A DNA stretch of 64,000 nt from Clostridium_AW sp040797845 (lineage in GTDB: Bacteria; Bacillota; Clostridia; Clostridiales; Clostridiaceae): contig JBFNFA010000005.1 in assembly GCA_040797845.1 (NCBI GenBank), positions 62,001 to 126,000 on the forward strand, given 5' to 3'. The notes beneath the pieces are model-generated. The model saw nothing but the letters and a program-made list of their open reading frames with translations, ran no database searches and was not told the DNA's origin. Shown here piece by piece: positions 16,971 through 25,186 of this stretch. The translations under genes were made by a program, and so were the position numbers. Every line of letters starts with the position of its first letter. Position 1 is the first letter of the stretch.

Positions 16971-17960
16971 ATGTTAATTGTAAAAAGATATGTCGAGGAG
17001 CTTGAAAATCAGTGGGATGATTTTATTAATTCTTCTGTTAATGGCACTTTAATGCAGGAGAGAAGGTTTTTGAATTATCATCCTGAAGAAAGATTTTTGG
17101 ACCACTCTTTAATTTTTATTGAGGATAACCGTATTATTGCTGTTCTTCCTGCTGCACAAATACAGGAAGCAGATAAAAGTATTATGTTAGTATCTCATCC
17201 GGGGGCGTCCCATGGGGGATTAATTATAAAGCCCACTCTGAGCACAAAAAAAAGCCTGGAGTTAGTTAGGAGTTTTATTGAATATTGCTCCAAAGCTGGT
17301 TTTGACTATATAAGGTTAAAGCCCGTGCCTAGGATTTATCATAAGGAGCTTACAGATCAACTTGACTTTGCATTAAGATTTTCTGGGTTTAAAATAGAGT
17401 ATACAGAGCTTTGCACGGCCCTCGAGTTTAAGAAAGGTGAGGAACCTTTTTTAAAGAGGCAGATGTGTTCCTCAGCTTATCGAAGCTATCAAAAGGCATT
17501 GAAAAGTGGGTTATCAGTTGTTGAGGATGCAGATATAAATGATTATTGGCCCATATTGGAATATAAACTTAAGAAAGACCATAATGCAAAACCTACACAT
17601 TCCCTTGAGGAAATAATACACCTAAAAACCCTTTACCCTGACAGAATTAAACTCTTTGCAGCCTATAAAGAGGAAGTTCTTACAGCGGGGGTTTTAGTGT
17701 TTTTACTAAACGAAAGAGTAATTAACTGTTTTTATATTGCCCATGACCACCAATACCAGCATATGAGGCCGCTAAACCTCATTTTTGGCTATCTGATGGA
17801 GTGGGGACGAAAAAACGGTTTTTTTTATTTGGATTGGGGGATTTCCACTGAAGGAAAAGGAAGCAGCGTTAATGCCGAACTGTTTAGATTCAAAGAAGGT
17901 TATGGAGGGCATGGGGTATTGCGGGAATGCTATTTGTATGAAGTAAACAATAGTAAATAG
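16971..17960 (+). CDS. FemAB/GNAT-fold aminoacyl- or acyltransferase-like protein
   Basis: A ~329-residue protein. The pattern of a GNAT double domain is visible: SHPGASHGGLIIKP early, a central region with RSYQKALKSGLSV, and a C-terminal acetyltransferase block (RIKLFAAYKEEVLTAGVLVF, then RPLNLIFGYLMEWGRKNGF and YLDWGISTEGKG). This matches peptidoglycan-bridge/FemAB-like and BioF2-like proteins found in polysaccharide clusters, where they N-acylate amino sugars. The frame opens at ATG 16965; ATG 16971 fits the upstream purine-rich site slightly better. An acyl or aminoacyl acceptor could be the amino sugar made by this cluster. Confidence 0.75.
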   Translation: MLIVKRYVEELENQWDDFINSSVNGTLMQERRFLNYHPEERFLDHSLIFIEDNRIIAVLPAAQIQEADKSIMLVSHPGASHGGLIIKPTLSTKKSLELVRSFIEYCSKAGFDYIRLKPVPRIYHKELTDQLDFALRFSGFKIEYTELCTALEFKKGEEPFLKRQMCSSAYRSYQKALKSGLSVVEDADINDYWPILEYKLKKDHNAKPTHSLEEIIHLKTLYPDRIKLFAAYKEEVLTAGVLVFLLNERVINCFYIAHDHQYQHMRPLNLIFGYLMEWGRKNGFFYLDWGISTEGKGSSVNAELFRFKEGYGGHGVLRECYLYEVNNSK

Positions 17961-17977
17961 TTTAAAGGGGTGGAGTA

Positions 17978-18673
17978 GTGAAATTAGCAGGGCATCAACC
18001 GAATTATATTCCCTGGCCGGGATATTTTGTTAAGATGGCACAGTGTGATATTTTTTTTATTTTAGATACTGCTCAGTTTCAAACAGGCAGTTCATTGGAC
18101 AATAGGAATCTTATAAAAACTTCCCAAGGGACTCAGATGCTCACTGTGCCGGTGAAACGCAAAGGCATGGGCTTGCAGCGATTTGATGAAGTTATTGTCA
18201 TACCGGGTTGGAAAAGGAATCATCTTATGGCACTCAAAGTAAACTACGCAAAGGCGCCTCATTTCAAAGAAGTTTTCTCCATGATGGAGCAGGTATTGCA
18301 AGATACCGGATATCTTATAGATACTAACATAGCTTTTATCAAGCTCGTATATGACCTGCTGGGACTTAAAACAAAGCTTGTGTTTTTATCAGATTTACCT
18401 CAATTTGCAGAGCTTCGAAAAAATGAACTGATAGCTGCAATCTGCCGCCACTTTTCTGCTGACAGTTATCTGTCCGGTATTGGAGGAAGGGCATATAATA
18501 AACCAGAGATTTTTGAAAAACAAGGCATTAAATTGGAATATTTGGATTATGAGCCTATAGCATATCCGCAGCTTTGGGGCAGTTTTATCCCCAATTTGTC
18601 TATAGTTGATATGTTATTTAATTGTGGGGCGGAGGGCACACGCAAGCTTTTGTTGAAAGAGGTGCAAGTATGA
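17978..18673 (+). CDS. WbqC-like family protein
   Basis: A 231-residue protein beginning with the WbqC signature (HQPNYIPWPGYFVKMAQCD) and continuing with FILDTAQF, NRNLIKT and LTVPVKRKG. WbqC-like proteins occur in O-antigen and aminosugar clusters; the biochemical role is unproven but often assigned to nucleotide-sugar modification or transfer. GTG 17978 follows AAGGGGTGGAG, and the gene overlaps the next by 4 nt (ATGA). Confidence 0.88.
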   Translation: MKLAGHQPNYIPWPGYFVKMAQCDIFFILDTAQFQTGSSLDNRNLIKTSQGTQMLTVPVKRKGMGLQRFDEVIVIPGWKRNHLMALKVNYAKAPHFKEVFSMMEQVLQDTGYLIDTNIAFIKLVYDLLGLKTKLVFLSDLPQFAELRKNELIAAICRHFSADSYLSGIGGRAYNKPEIFEKQGIKLEYLDYEPIAYPQLWGSFIPNLSIVDMLFNCGAEGTRKLLLKEVQV

Positions 18674-19644
18674 AAAGAATACTGTTTTTTTCACATAGTT
18701 CTAAATATACTCTTGGGCTGCCGCAGGGCTTTAGGGAACTGAACTGCCCTGTTTTTGTCCTGAGGGAGTTAAGTAGTAGTTCTATAAAAGACGCAGTTGA
18801 CAACTTTAGGCCTGAGATTATGATAACAACGGGATGGGCTTACCGCAGGTATAGCTGTGAGCATATAGACGAGTTGGTCAAAAGAGCTGCTAAATATAAG
18901 GTGAAACATGTCTATTGGGCAACTGAAGATCCAAGATGGACCGAAAAGTGCTCCTTCAGGTGTATTGAAACCTATAAACCTAATGCAGTTATGACCATAC
19001 ATCCTGGTAGTGTAAATAAATACAGGGAGCTTGGGCTTCCTGCCGGGCATCTGGATTTTGGCTGCAATCCGGAATTCAATAAGTATGAACCTCCAATCAG
19101 TAAATATGATTATGATGTGGCTTTAATCGGAAATGGCGGAAGAGAGTGGAAGTCATATCGGAAGGATAGCGTTCAGATATTACTTAAGCCTTTGGTGGAA
19201 AGGGGATATAACATTGCTATTTGGGGTAAGCGATGGGACCGTTTTAATGAGGAGCTAATGGGTTTTAAGATCCCAACGCATATGCTTAAAGGTGAACTAC
19301 CTTATGAGGAAACAAATAAAGTATATAATTCAGCTAGAATTATATTAGGTTTGCAAAATGACCATGACATGTTAACATCTCGGACTTTTGAAGTACTGGG
19401 TTCGAGCGGTTTTTTGCTTACGGTACCAACACAATCTGTCACCAAGCTGTTTATAAATAATGTTCACCTGTCATGTGCCTCTTCCCCAGAAGATACAGTT
19501 GACCTGGTAAATTATTTTCTTAAAAATACCGCAGCACGGCAAGAAATAGCGCGCAATGGTCAGCTGGAGGTTTATTTAAAACATAGTTATAAGGAACGCG
19601 CCAGGCAAATTCTTGATTTCTGCAGTTTAGTTGAAAGGAATTGA
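18670..19644 (+). CDS. CgeB-like glycosyltransferase
   Basis: A 324-residue protein. The N-terminal part (KRILFFSHSSKYTLG) and the acidic ATEDPRW segment resemble the spore-maturation CgeB family. The C-terminal domain contains YNSARIILGLQND, TSRTFEVLGSSGFLLT and a terminal helix SYKERARQILDF, the glycosyl transferase family 1-like block seen in CgeB. CgeB acts late in sporulation on the outer spore surface in Bacillus. ATG 18670 overlaps the WbqC stop (ATGA), so the two are coupled. A role in building a spore or cell-surface glycan is inferred. Confidence 0.8.
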   Translation: MKRILFFSHSSKYTLGLPQGFRELNCPVFVLRELSSSSIKDAVDNFRPEIMITTGWAYRRYSCEHIDELVKRAAKYKVKHVYWATEDPRWTEKCSFRCIETYKPNAVMTIHPGSVNKYRELGLPAGHLDFGCNPEFNKYEPPISKYDYDVALIGNGGREWKSYRKDSVQILLKPLVERGYNIAIWGKRWDRFNEELMGFKIPTHMLKGELPYEETNKVYNSARIILGLQNDHDMLTSRTFEVLGSSGFLLTVPTQSVTKLFINNVHLSCASSPEDTVDLVNYFLKNTAARQEIARNGQLEVYLKHSYKERARQILDFCSLVERN

Positions 19645-19651
19645 AATTGAA

Positions 19652-20512
19652 ATGGATAATCAGACAACTATTAAACAAAGGGTTTCTTTAATGGGTACTA
19701 GCATTGCTGGCGAAACTGATGCAAAGGTAACTTTTTATCCAGCCCCGCCTAATACAGGTATAATATTTATCCGTAATGACCTGCCAGGCTGCCCTAAAGT
19801 AAAATGCTCATTTGAAAAAGCAAAGGTTGAATACAGATGGACTTCTCTTGCTGATGGAGATGTTCGCATCGAACACACGGAGCATGCCTTGGCAGCCTTA
19901 TCAGGATTAGGTTTGGACAACGTATTTATTGAGCTGGAACAGGCCAGCCTGCCCGTAACAGAGGATTACAGTAGTAAAGAGTTCAAAAGAGCGCTCACGG
20001 GAGTTGGGATAGTGGAACAAAATGCCAAGAAGGAAATGATAAAAATACTTAAGCCCATTATTGTATATAAACGTGAAAGCTTAGGGGATATGGAATATGA
20101 AAAGTTCCTGATAGCTCTTCCCTACGATGGATTTAAACTAACCTATGTGGTTGACTATCCCAATCTGCCGCAATTATCTCAAGTAGCTGAAATGGACATA
20201 ACTCCTGAAACCTTTGCTAAAGAGCTGGCAGATGCCCGTTCTTATATAATTGAGTCAGAGATTGAAGATGTTGTAAACCTAACTGGGAAAGTCAGCTCAA
20301 ATGTATTGGTGGTGAAATCCGGGGCTGAGTACAGGGCGTGGAAATGGCCCAACGAACCTGCCCGGCATAAAGTGCTTGACCTTCTCGGAGACCTTGGCTT
20401 ACTTGGGAAAAAGGTACTGGGACATGTGATAGGCTTCAGATCCGGTCACCGGTTAAATCTAGAGCTGTGCAAAAAAATTTATGAGGAGTGTAATGATGAT
20501 TGCTTTAGCTAA
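19652..20512 (+). CDS. LpxC-like zinc-dependent N-deacetylase
   Basis: A 286-residue homologue of UDP-3-O-acyl-GlcNAc deacetylase (LpxC, ~305). The zinc ligands are recognisable with almost the E. coli spacing: E77-H78 in TEHALAALSGLGLDN, H239 and D243 in ARHKVLDLLGDL, and H266 in SGHRLN. Two-domain duplication is visible. LpxC catalyses the committed step of lipid A synthesis in diderm bacteria, but no lpxA, lpxD or lpxB is present here and the setting is monoderm, so the substrate is more likely an N-acetylated (amino)sugar nucleotide or glycan. It overlaps the DegT gene. Start ATG 19652 with AAAGGAA upstream. Confidence 0.85.
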   Translation: MDNQTTIKQRVSLMGTSIAGETDAKVTFYPAPPNTGIIFIRNDLPGCPKVKCSFEKAKVEYRWTSLADGDVRIEHTEHALAALSGLGLDNVFIELEQASLPVTEDYSSKEFKRALTGVGIVEQNAKKEMIKILKPIIVYKRESLGDMEYEKFLIALPYDGFKLTYVVDYPNLPQLSQVAEMDITPETFAKELADARSYIIESEIEDVVNLTGKVSSNVLVVKSGAEYRAWKWPNEPARHKVLDLLGDLGLLGKKVLGHVIGFRSGHRLNLELCKKIYEECNDDCFS

Positions 20513-21092
20513 ACCTATGCTTGGTATAGAGGAAAAAACACTTGTCAATGAAGTTCTTTCCAGTGGAAGGTTAGCCCAGGGAGAATATGTGGAAATGTTT
20601 GAACGGGACTTTGCCCTATTCCAGGGCAGCAAGCATTGTATCGCCACCTCTTCAGGAACCTCGGCCCTTCATGTGGCACTGCTGTCTTTGGGTATTAAAC
20701 CGGGGGACAAAGTTATAACCACACCTTTCTCATTTATTGGAACTTCAAATGCCATCCTTTATGCGCAAGCTGTTCCTGTGTTTTGTGACATTAATCTTAA
20801 GGATTACAACATTTCGCCTCAAGAGCTGCTGGATACCATCAAAAAGCATCCTGATGCAAAAGCAATCATAATAGTTCATCTTTACGGGTATCCCGCGCGT
20901 ATGGCAGAGCTAATGGTAATAGCCAATCAATACAATCTGGCAGTGATCCCTGACCAGCCCCTGTATCAGCAGGGAGAGACCCTCGGATCTTTCACAAATG
21001 CCCGAATTGCTTCTGAAAGGGTAGTTTCAATACCCGTTCATCCGGGATTAACAGAACAGGAGGTTGATTATATTGTCAGCACCATACAATAA
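20496..21092 (+). CDS. DegT/DnrJ/EryC1 aminotransferase with internal deletion
   Basis: The 198-residue product has a normal DegT N-terminus (KPMLGIEEK, SGTSALHVALLSLGI, TTPFSFIGTSNAI, HLYGYPARM) and a normal C-terminal end (QQGETLGSFTNARIASERVV, SIPVHPGLTEQEVDYIV). Family members are ~370-400 residues. About 170-200 residues are missing at the junction near residue 150 (about 20945), including the DAAQ-type Asp that binds PLP and the catalytic Lys. The frame is kept. The protein should lack aminotransferase activity unless a partner supplies the missing part. Start ATG 20496 (or 20493) follows AGGAG. Confidence 0.85.
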   Translation: MIALAKPMLGIEEKTLVNEVLSSGRLAQGEYVEMFERDFALFQGSKHCIATSSGTSALHVALLSLGIKPGDKVITTPFSFIGTSNAILYAQAVPVFCDINLKDYNISPQELLDTIKKHPDAKAIIIVHLYGYPARMAELMVIANQYNLAVIPDQPLYQQGETLGSFTNARIASERVVSIPVHPGLTEQEVDYIVSTIQ

Positions 21093-22095
21093 TATGAATG
21101 ACATCAATGATCCTCTAAATGTATTGGTTACAGGTGCAGGTTCGGTTTACGGACTGGGTATTATCAGGGCACTGAAAGCATCGGTGCTTCCTGTCGAAAT
21201 TATAGCAATTGACACTAACCCATATTCCCTAGGTTTATTTTTTGCCGACAAAAGCTTTATCGCTCCACGAGCAGCAGATGAAGAAAGCTATTATATGTTT
21301 ATTGAAAACCTTTGTCTAGATTATCAGATTAAAGCGATATTTATCGGCTCTACAGCTGAGCTTCCCTTTTATTCAAGAAATAGAGGATCCCTTAAAAGAT
21401 CTACAGGGTCAAAGGTATTTGTAAATTCTCCTGAAGTGATAGAGCTTTGCACTGATAAGTGGCTGACTATGTGCCATTTATCACGCTCCGGTTTTCAAAT
21501 TCCTGCAAGTATCAGGTATCCTGAAGATGCTGGTATGCTCTCCTCATTTATTGAAAGTGCGGGGTTTCCATTGATAGTCAAGCCGCGTTTTGGACGTGGC
21601 TCAGTAGGTGTTGTTCTGGTTAAGGATAAGCAGCAGCTGCTTGAAAATATAAAGGGTAAGGAAAGCTTGATTATACAGGAATACCTTACAGATGAGGATC
21701 AAGAGTTTACCGTAGGGATTTGTACAAATCAAAAGGGAGAGGTTATTTCCAAAATCGCTTTAAGGCGGTATTTGCAGGAAGGAGTTTCTATTGCTGCAGT
21801 TTCTGTTGGTTATCACGACATTGCAGATTATTGTGCGGTCGTTGCAAGTACACTGGGAGCGTATGGGGCTATAAATATTCAATTGCGCCTTAAAGATGGT
21901 ATGCCAGTAATTTTTGAAATAAATCCCAGATTCAGCAGTTCCACAGGGATGCGGTTACTATTTGGAATAAATGAGCCGGAAAGCTTAATCCGTTCAGAGG
22001 TGCTTTGCCAGGAGATTATGCCCAAGCGAGCAAAAACAGGGCTGGTATTAAGACAATATACTGATTATTATTTCTCATTAGACAGGTTAAAATAA
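21073..22095 (+). CDS. ATP-grasp ligase (CarB/PylC-like)
   Basis: A ~340-residue protein. An N-terminal pre-ATP-grasp Rossmann segment (NVLVTGAGSVYGLGIIRALK) is followed by ATP-grasp motifs: FPLIVKPRFGRGSVGV, SLIIQEYL, and the metal site MPVIFEINPRFSSSTG. Such carbamoyl-phosphate synthase-like ligases in sugar clusters ligate a carboxylate to an amine through acylphosphate. A TTG start at 21073 is preferred because AGGAGG (21058-21063) lies 9 nt upstream; ATG 21094 has no visible site. It overlaps the end of the DegT gene and is the last gene before a strong terminator. Confidence 0.83.
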   Translation: MSAPYNNMNDINDPLNVLVTGAGSVYGLGIIRALKASVLPVEIIAIDTNPYSLGLFFADKSFIAPRAADEESYYMFIENLCLDYQIKAIFIGSTAELPFYSRNRGSLKRSTGSKVFVNSPEVIELCTDKWLTMCHLSRSGFQIPASIRYPEDAGMLSSFIESAGFPLIVKPRFGRGSVGVVLVKDKQQLLENIKGKESLIIQEYLTDEDQEFTVGICTNQKGEVISKIALRRYLQEGVSIAAVSVGYHDIADYCAVVASTLGAYGAINIQLRLKDGMPVIFEINPRFSSSTGMRLLFGINEPESLIRSEVLCQEIMPKRAKTGLVLRQYTDYYFSLDRLK

Positions 22096-22167
22096 ATTAA
22101 AAATGACTTAAACAGGCTCTTAGGCAGTCTGCTTACAGGTTTTAAATAGATATTATTTAAATAAATG

Positions 22168-22226
22168 CCAGGCTTTAAGTTATTCATTTGGCTCATCAAA
22201 TGGTAACTTAAAGCCTGGTACCTTTT
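22168..22226 (+). terminator. Strong terminator after the glycan cluster
   Basis: A perfect 15-bp inverted repeat (CCAGGCTTTAAGTTA at 22168-22182, complement at 22204-22218) with a 21-nt loop, then TACCTTTTG. Confidence 0.8.
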
Positions 22227-22315
22227 GTTTAACATTTCAATATTGCGTAATTGATTTTAATTCAGATAAAACATACTCTTTTTATTTACAAAAAATCGCA
22301 CTTGATAACTACGGA

Positions 22316-22331
22316 GAACTGTATCATAAGT
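22316..22331 (+). repeat. 16-bp direct repeat, right copy
   Basis: Exact match to 15748-15763 (3' end of hflX). Weaker similarity extends a few bases upstream (CTACGGAGAACTG versus CTAAGGGTGAACTG). Confidence 0.65.
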
Positions 22332-22374
22332 TAAATAAGTCGTATGGAATATATATAACTTAGTAAAGAGTAAT

Positions 22375-22548
22375 CAATAGATTTTGATGAGGCAGAAGAA
22401 TATAGAAAAAGCTATGGAGCATATATAGGACAAAATCAATGGGAATGCCGGTGTTACGCTTACACCGGCAAAACCTCCCCTTGACGAACAGGAACCATAT
22501 CAGGAGGAAGTGGGACAGTCGAACTTAATGATGAAATATGCAAGCTGA
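22375..22548 (+). other. Decayed coding remnant
   Basis: Two overlapping frames read like protein without starts: DFDEAEEYRKSYGAYIGQNQ in one, and AGVTLTPAKPPLDEQEPYQ up to TGA 22548 in another. The second is GC-richer than its surroundings and contains a GCCGGTGT / ACACCGGC hairpin. The style is that of mobile-element proteins, but I cannot name the gene. Confidence 0.4.
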
Positions 22549-22564
22549 AAATCATTACATAAAA

Positions 22565-22906
22565 TTATCCATTATTTTGCTGATCTAGGTTAGTGTGTTT
22601 TAGATGTTCCATTCCCCAACTATTCATTTCATCCAAAATCGGTTTTAAAGATTTTCCAAGCACCGTAAGAGAATATTCGACCTTTGGTGGTACCTCCGGA
22701 TAAACTTTTCTATAAATTATCCCATCGACCTCCATCTGCCGAAGCTGTTGTGTCAACATCTTCTGGCTTATTCCGTTGATTCCTTTACTGAGTTCACTGA
22801 ACCTTTGAGTACCGTTATTGAATAGATTTCTTAGAATAAGCACCTTCCATTTGTGACCGATTAAGTTGACTGTGTGCTCAATAGGGCATGATTTATTACA
22901 TGGCAT
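22565..22906 (-). CDS. HxlR-family transcriptional regulator
   Basis: A 113-residue winged-helix regulator starting at MPCNKSCPIEHTVNLIGHKW. It shows the HxlR pattern: an N-terminal Cys pair (residues 3 and 7), GHKWKVLILRNL, GISQKMLTQQLRQME and PPKVEYSLT. The conserved Cys is often the redox or electrophile sensor in HypR/YodB relatives. ATG 22906 follows AGGAGTGATAAT. It is divergent from the cupin-glyoxalase operon and probably represses it. Confidence 0.92.
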   Translation of the reverse strand: MPCNKSCPIEHTVNLIGHKWKVLILRNLFNNGTQRFSELSKGINGISQKMLTQQLRQMEVDGIIYRKVYPEVPPKVEYSLTVLGKSLKPILDEMNSWGMEHLKHTNLDQQNNG

Positions 22907-22934
22907 TATTATCACTCCTGTCAATTATTGTGCC

Positions 22935-22956
22935 ATACTTACTATTTGGTTAGTAT
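22935..22956. promoter_or_regulatory. Putative HxlR operator
   Basis: ATACT..AGTAT dyad (ATACTTACTATTTGGTTAGT followed by AT) in the divergent intergenic region. A second loose dyad, GTTAGT / ACTAAC, lies at 23049-23073, nearer the cupin gene. HxlR/YodB-type sites are palindromes of this kind. Confidence 0.5.
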
Positions 22957-23103
22957 ATCACAAAATAGTGCCTTCTTGCAAAAAGTTTGTAACGATATTA
23001 TAGTAAATGTACTGCAGTAACTTTTAAATCAGTGGTTTGGTATAAATTGTTAGTGACAGCTGAATACTAACTTTAGAATTCAAATAGATAGGAGTAATAA
23101 GTA

Positions 23104-23430
23104 ATGAAAAAAATTAATATTGACGATATTCTTGATTTTGCAACTGAAAAAAGCGCACGTAAGGCAATATTCAAAGAAGGCCAGCTGGATACAGGACTTT
23201 TGCTTTATGCCCCAGGGCAAACAACACCTAACCATAAGCATTCTGATATTGATGAAGTCTTTTATGTAATTTCTGGTGAAGGTACAATCACAATAAACAA
23301 TGAAGAAATGCTTCTGAAAGAAAAGGATATAATTTTCTCACCTAGTGGTGAGACGCATGGATTCAATAATACCAGTTCTACCAATTGGGTTGTGTTGCAG
23401 ATTAAAATTGACACTTCCAAAAAGGATTAA
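23104..23430 (+). CDS. Cupin-domain protein
   Basis: A 108-residue single cupin. Motif 1 is PNHKHSDIDEVFYVISGEG (His, His, Glu metal ligands) and motif 2 is SPSGETHGFNN. Such proteins bind a metal and act as small oxygenases, isomerases or sensors. ATG follows AGGAGTAATA. It is the first gene of a two-gene operon under HxlR control with a glyoxalase-fold protein 46 nt downstream. Confidence 0.88.
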   Translation: MKKINIDDILDFATEKSARKAIFKEGQLDTGLLLYAPGQTTPNHKHSDIDEVFYVISGEGTITINNEEMLLKEKDIIFSPSGETHGFNNTSSTNWVVLQIKIDTSKKD

Positions 23431-23476
23431 ACCATATTTATAAAAATCCAAGATTGAATACAGGAGGTATTGATTA

Positions 23477-23857
23477 ATGTTTACACGAGTAGACCATGTT
23501 GCATTTTCTGTAAAAGACAGACAAAAGTCGATTGAATTTTATGAAAAAAACTTTGGGTTTAAGAAATATTTTGAACACGATGTTCCCGGGGTACCGGACC
23601 TTGAAAAGGTTGTTTATCTTCAGTTGGGCGATACCGTGTTAGAGTTTGAACATTGGACACATGAAAAGGAGAATAAGGGGTATCATTTCTGTCTCATTAG
23701 CGATGATTTTGATTTAGATTATCAAAAGCTTAAAAACGCAGGGATCCCGGTCATAACTGAGCCACATATTCCCGAGCCCAGAACACCTCAGGAAACAGGC
23801 TGGAAAAGAGTTGTTTTTCAAGGCCCTGATGGCGAATTAATTGAATTCCGAGGATAA
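23477..23857 (+). CDS. Glyoxalase/VOC superfamily protein
   Basis: A 126-residue VOC protein with paired beta-alpha-beta-beta-beta modules: VDHVAFSVKDRQKSIEFYE at the N-terminus and RVVFQGPDGELIEF at the C-terminus. Metal ligands by position are His7, Glu in VLEFEH and Glu near the end. Probably a lactoylglutathione-lyase-like or dioxygenase-like enzyme in detoxification of reactive carbonyls or quinones. ATG follows AGGAGGTATTGATTA. Confidence 0.88.
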   Translation: MFTRVDHVAFSVKDRQKSIEFYEKNFGFKKYFEHDVPGVPDLEKVVYLQLGDTVLEFEHWTHEKENKGYHFCLISDDFDLDYQKLKNAGIPVITEPHIPEPRTPQETGWKRVVFQGPDGELIEFRG

Positions 23858-23895
23858 TGCCCGTTTAACTCTTCACACGAAAGCGTTTGAAATTA

Positions 23896-23942
23896 AAAAC
23901 ATGCAGCCAAGGAACCACTAGGTCTTGGTGGCATGTTTTTTG
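23896..23942 (+). terminator. Terminator of the cupin-glyoxalase operon
   Basis: AACATGCAGCCAAG / CTTGGTGGCATGTT arms followed by TTTTT. It overlaps the apparent start of the PHP fragment. Confidence 0.85.
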
Positions 23943-24439
23943 TATCCTCAAAGCATCCTGTATGTGGAAACATTACACATACCGTAGCAAGTGGGCATGC
24001 ATATAGTAGTATTCGCGAAATGGCTAAAGAAGCTTCAAAAAAGGAATTAAAGCTTTTAGGCATTACAGAACATGCTCAAGGTATCCCAGGAACATGTTCC
24101 AATATATACTTTGAAAATCTTCGAGTAGTTCCAAGAGAAATGTATGGCGTAGAATTAATGCTAGGTGCAGAGATAAATATTTTAGATTATCATGGAAAAC
24201 TTAGTATGGAAGATAGATTAATTGACAAATTAGATATAAGAATCGCAGGAATCCATAATCATTGTTACACACCTGGAACAATAGAGCAAAATACAAATGC
24301 TGTAATAGAAGCTATCAAAAACCCTAGAATTGATATAATTAGCCATGAAGTATTACATGAAGTTGATTCTCCTGAAGAACTTATTATTAATAATTCACTA
24401 ATAGATTTTAAGAATAAAATTAAACTAAATAGAGTTTAA
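23933..24439 (+). pseudogene. Truncated PHP-domain phosphatase (YcdX-like)
   Basis: The readable part (THTVASGHAYSSIREMAKEA, LGITEHAQG, GAEINILDYHGKL, IAGIHNHCY, DIISHE) is a YcdX-type PHP phosphoesterase. The usual N-terminal metal-binding start is absent because the frame begins within the upstream terminator, and the C-terminus after ISHEV is scrambled relative to the ~240-residue family. Without the first His pair it is unlikely to be active. Confidence 0.75.
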
Positions 24440-24489
24440 AATTTACAGTATTATAAAATATCAAATATCAAATTGCAACAGCAAAAGGC

Positions 24490-24516
24490 AAGCCCACCTT
24501 GTATTCAGGTGGGCTT
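24490..24516. terminator. Bidirectional terminator
   Basis: AAGCCCACCT / AGGTGGGCTT, between the PHP remnant and the convergent HxlR gene. Confidence 0.75.
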
Positions 24517-24553
24517 AAGTTTATTATGCTTATATTACATTATCAACAATAGA

Positions 24554-24895
24554 TTATTTGCATCCACTGTCTAAGTGAGAATAATATTTAATAGACCAAG
24601 ACTCAATTTCTTTAATGATTTTAGTAAGGTCTCTTCCCTTTTCAGTAAGGTAATATTCAACTTTTGGTGGGATTTCAGGATAAATCTGCTTATTTATTAA
24701 ATCTTCATTTTCTAATTCTTTAAGCTTTTCATTTAATACCTTTTGACTTATTCCTTTAGTCATTCGTTGAAGTTCTAAGAATCTTCTAGGTTCATCATAT
24801 AAATGACATAATAAAACTGCCTTCCATTTACCTCTGATAAAATCCATTGCAAAATCTAATAAACATACATAATGCCTACCATTATAATTTATCAT
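24554..24895 (-). CDS. HxlR-family transcriptional regulator (second)
   Basis: A 113-residue winged-helix regulator: FIRGKWKAVLLCHLYDEPRR, GISQKVLNEKLKELE and PPKVEYYLTEKG. Cys near residues 11 and 29 could sense redox state. ATG 24895 follows AAGGTAGGT. It is divergent from a flavoprotein gene whose upstream region holds a clear dyad, so the two probably form a regulator-target pair, parallel to the pair at 22.5-23.9 kb. Confidence 0.9.
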   Translation of the reverse strand: MINYNGRHYVCLLDFAMDFIRGKWKAVLLCHLYDEPRRFLELQRMTKGISQKVLNEKLKELENEDLINKQIYPEIPPKVEYYLTEKGRDLTKIIKEIESWSIKYYSHLDSGCK

Positions 24896-25065
24896 TTGGT
24901 TACCTACCTTCAATCTTTTATATTTAATAAAACTTGATTAACTATGCATTGGAATTACAGTATATACCAAGTAGCTTTATAATAACAAATTTCTAAATTA
25001 AAATAAACATAGATTATTATTAAGTAAAATTTTATTTTATATTAATATAGATATTACGATAAATC

Positions 25066-25083
25066 TTACTTAAAGGTAAGTAA
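25066..25083. promoter_or_regulatory. Putative HxlR operator
   Basis: TTACTT-AAAGGT-AAGTAA perfect 6-bp dyad, 21 bp upstream of the -35 box of the flavoprotein promoter. Confidence 0.6.
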
Positions 25084-25103
25084 TCTAACGAAAAAGTGCG
25101 TAC

Positions 25104-25132
25104 TTGTCACTTGTATTATTGAACCATATAAT
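25104..25132 (+). promoter_or_regulatory. Promoter of the flavoprotein gene
   Basis: TTGTCA, 17-bp spacer, TATAAT. Confidence 0.75.
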
Positions 25133-25186
25133 AAACACATGATTGAAAATAAATTATTTGAAAATAAATTATATGGAGGTATATAT

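Noticed and set aside
19652..20512. Evidence for lipid A synthesis and a diderm host
   Set aside because: One LpxC-like gene without lpxA, lpxD or lpxB, amid clostridial genes, is not enough. A non-lipid substrate is more likely.
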